DNA from: Opitutaceae bacterium
Lineage (GTDB): Bacteria; Verrucomicrobiota; Verrucomicrobiae; Opitutales; Opitutaceae
Direction of reading: 5' to 3'
Length of the DNA: 5,550 bases
Assembly (NCBI GenBank): GCA_031266495.1
Contig: JAISAX010000809.1
Location: forward strand, 1-5,550
Below the pieces are notes generated by a model that made no database searches, had not been told where the DNA came from, and saw nothing but the letters and a program-made list of their open reading frames with translations. The position numbers and the translations under genes were made by a program. How positions within the stretch are numbered: position 1 is the stretch's first letter; every line of letters starts with the position of its first letter. Below, one piece after another: positions 4,116-5,550 of the stretch.

Positions 4116-5550
4116 ATGTCCACCACAAACACCCTTCCCGTCCGGGCGACGATAACCGCCCTGTTTATACTCTGCGTTTCCGCGACCCTGCGGGAGCGCC
4201 TCCACGCTGCCACTGCCGCGCCCGCCGACATCACGGACACCCTCCGCGCGCAGCTCGACGCCGGCCAGCGCACCGTGAACATCCCCGCCGGTGAACACCT
4301 CCTCGGCCCCCTCGCCCTCCCCGCCGGCACCCGCCTCATTTTTGACCACAACGCCCGCATCACCCCCGACATCGTTGCCATCAAAAAACAATACCCTGCC
4401 CACCCCCGCGTCTGGCGCGCCCTCGACGGCGACCACGTCACCATCGAAAACCTCGCCATCAACTTCAGCAATCCCTCCGCGAACATCATCCCCGCCGACC
4501 CTGCCACGCACGACCGCACTTATTCCGGCGTACACCCCGCCGACGCCCCCTTTGTGGCCCCCCCCCTCCCCCCCGGCACCCGCGAAATCAACGCCGAAGA
4601 CCTCGCCCACCTCATCCGTGCAAAAGACCGCGCCAATCTCCGCATCACCGGACTCCGCGCCCTGCGCACCCAACCCGACTGGTGCATCCAGCAGACAAAA
4701 GAAGCGCCAGCCAGAAGAATCGCTGCCATCAACCTGGAAAACTGTAGTGACGTCCACATTACCGACTGCCGGACCAGCCACCTGAACAGCCTTGTCATCG
4801 CCCGCAACACCTCGCGCCTCACCGTGCGCGACAACCTCGCCACCCACGGACGCAACATGACCGCTGTCAACCACGGCAGCGAATGGCTCCTGCACACCGG
4901 CAACCATTCCCGTTACGTTGTTGATCAATGCACCTGGTGGGGAGGCGACGCCCACGCCGGCGGCCACGGCGGCAAAATCCCCGCCGACTCCGCCGCCATC
5001 GTCAAACGCGGCCTCCCCCCCGGTGCGCCCGGATACTCCGAGCACACCACCGGCGTTTATGATGTGAGCATCCTCGGCAACCAGGCCGAATACGGACGCA
5101 CCCTCGCCTGGGGATCCAAAGCCCGCAACGTCCTCATGTCCGACAACATTGCCCGCTACATGACCGACATGGCCTACGACACCGAAGGCACCGGCAAGGT
5201 TGTCATCGCCAACAACATTGCCATCAACTCCAGATACTACGGCATCGGCTGCTACTTCCGGGGAGACAGCATCATCATTTCGGGCAACCTCGTCATGGTC
5301 GAACCCGACGGAGATCCCAGGTTCCAGGGCGACTTCCTGCGTCTCCACAGTGCCACTACCAAACGCTTCGGGAATCACCGCGTCCACATCACCGGCAACC
5401 AGTTCGTCGCCCGCGAAGGCAAACCCCGCGTCCTCACCATCGAGGCGTGCACGGACGTCAACATCACCGCCAACAAGATCGTCAACGGACGCATCCACCT
5501 GCGCGACATCTCCGAAGAACTCACCCTCACCGCCAACGAAATCGTCAACG
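4116..5550 (+). CDS. Exported right-handed parallel beta-helix protein (pectate-lyase-like), 3' end beyond the window
   Basis: The frame is open from ATG 4116 to the right edge: 478 codons with no stop. An N-terminal signal peptide is likely (hydrophobic ATITALFILCVSATL, 11-25, with cleavage plausible around A31-A35). Residues 39-82 (ITDTLRAQLDAGQRTVNIPA, then GEHLLGPLALPAGTRLIFD) match the opening coil of pectate-lyase-superfamily beta-helices. From about 207 onward, short strand-turn repeats with regularly spaced Asn follow, as in right-handed beta-helix (PF13229-like) proteins: NVLMSDNIA (338-346), KVVIANNIAINS (361-372), SIIISGNLV (385-393), HRVHITGNQF (421-430), DVNITANKI (447-455), ELTLTANEI (468-476). 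A Gly/His-rich loop (WWGGDAHAGGHGGK, 274-287) stands out and might bind metal or substrate. Such proteins often cleave or bind acidic or plant polysaccharides, but I can identify no catalytic residues, so the activity is unassigned. A long antisense frame covers this region and is not a gene. Confidence 0.88.
   Translation, partial: MSTTNTLPVRATITALFILCVSATLRERLHAATAAPADITDTLRAQLDAGQRTVNIPAGEHLLGPLALPAGTRLIFDHNARITPDIVAIKKQYPAHPRVWRALDGDHVTIENLAINFSNPSANIIPADPATHDRTYSGVHPADAPFVAPPLPPGTREINAEDLAHLIRAKDRANLRITGLRALRTQPDWCIQQTKEAPARRIAAINLENCSDVHITDCRTSHLNSLVIARNTSRLTVRDNLATHGRNMTAVNHGSEWLLHTGNHSRYVVDQCTWWGGDAHAGGHGGKIPADSAAIVKRGLPPGAPGYSEHTTGVYDVSILGNQAEYGRTLAWGSKARNVLMSDNIARYMTDMAYDTEGTGKVVIANNIAINSRYYGIGCYFRGDSIIISGNLVMVEPDGDPRFQGDFLRLHSATTKRFGNHRVHITGNQFVAREGKPRVLTIEACTDVNITANKIVNGRIHLRDISEELTLTANEIVN
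4558..4574. repeat. Interrupted poly-C tract inside the beta-helix gene (C9-T-C7)
   Basis: Nine C, one T and seven C encode APPLPP at residues 148-153. In the present sequence the frame is kept across it: the signal peptide upstream and the beta-helix repeats downstream share one frame. A one-base slip would truncate the protein after about 150 residues. Confidence 0.85.

Noticed and set aside
4059..5498. A 479-codon open frame on the minus strand
   Set aside because: It lies opposite the beta-helix gene and exists because that gene uses C-ending codons almost throughout. Its translation is a monotonous Gly/Val/Ala/Asp string with no domain, whereas the plus strand has a signal peptide and regular beta-helix repeats.

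Overview
The window looks like a GC-rich Verrucomicrobiota chromosome, most likely Opitutaceae-like (inference). The evidence is the combination of a PEP-CTERM-anchored exported protein, a pseudopilin with the H-X9-DG C-terminal motif, a LacI-type regulator and an exported beta-helix protein. That set is common in polysaccharide-degrading Verrucomicrobiota, Lentisphaerae and Planctomycetes. No rRNA, tRNA, CRISPR array or transposase is visible.

Left part (1-1070, minus strand). The N-terminal quarter of the RNA-binding transcription accessory protein Tex runs off the left edge. Its reading frame is interrupted by a run of 15 G (C on the coding strand) about 17 codons after the best ATG. Upstream of tex on the same strand lie two small genes of antitoxin type: a 65-residue protein and a DUF433 protein. 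The DUF433 gene has an apparent frameshift in its last codons. Restoring it gives 74 residues and an ATGA stop/start overlap with the 65-residue gene. No toxin gene is present.

Middle (1116-2378). A full-length LacI-family repressor on the minus strand is divergent from the plus-strand genes. The 198-bp intergenic region is markedly AT-rich and carries an imperfect palindrome that could be its operator.

Right part (2379-5550, plus strand). In order come a PEP-CTERM exported protein, a pseudopilin with an H-X9-DG tail only 22 bp downstream, a 155-bp gap with a strong hairpin, a triple ATTCTTC repeat and a pyrimidine-rich leader, and then an exported right-handed beta-helix protein (carbohydrate-active enzyme-like) that runs off the right edge. 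A plausible but untested reading is that the repressor senses a sugar and controls a set of surface or exported proteins acting on a polysaccharide.

The most striking feature is four long poly-C tracts (15, 13, 9, and 9+7 interrupted by one T), all with C on the coding strand. One breaks tex, one sits 4 bp before the pseudopilin start, one lies in the leader of the beta-helix gene and one is inside that gene. They could be phase-variable switches, or sequencing and assembly errors in homopolymers. The sequence alone cannot decide.
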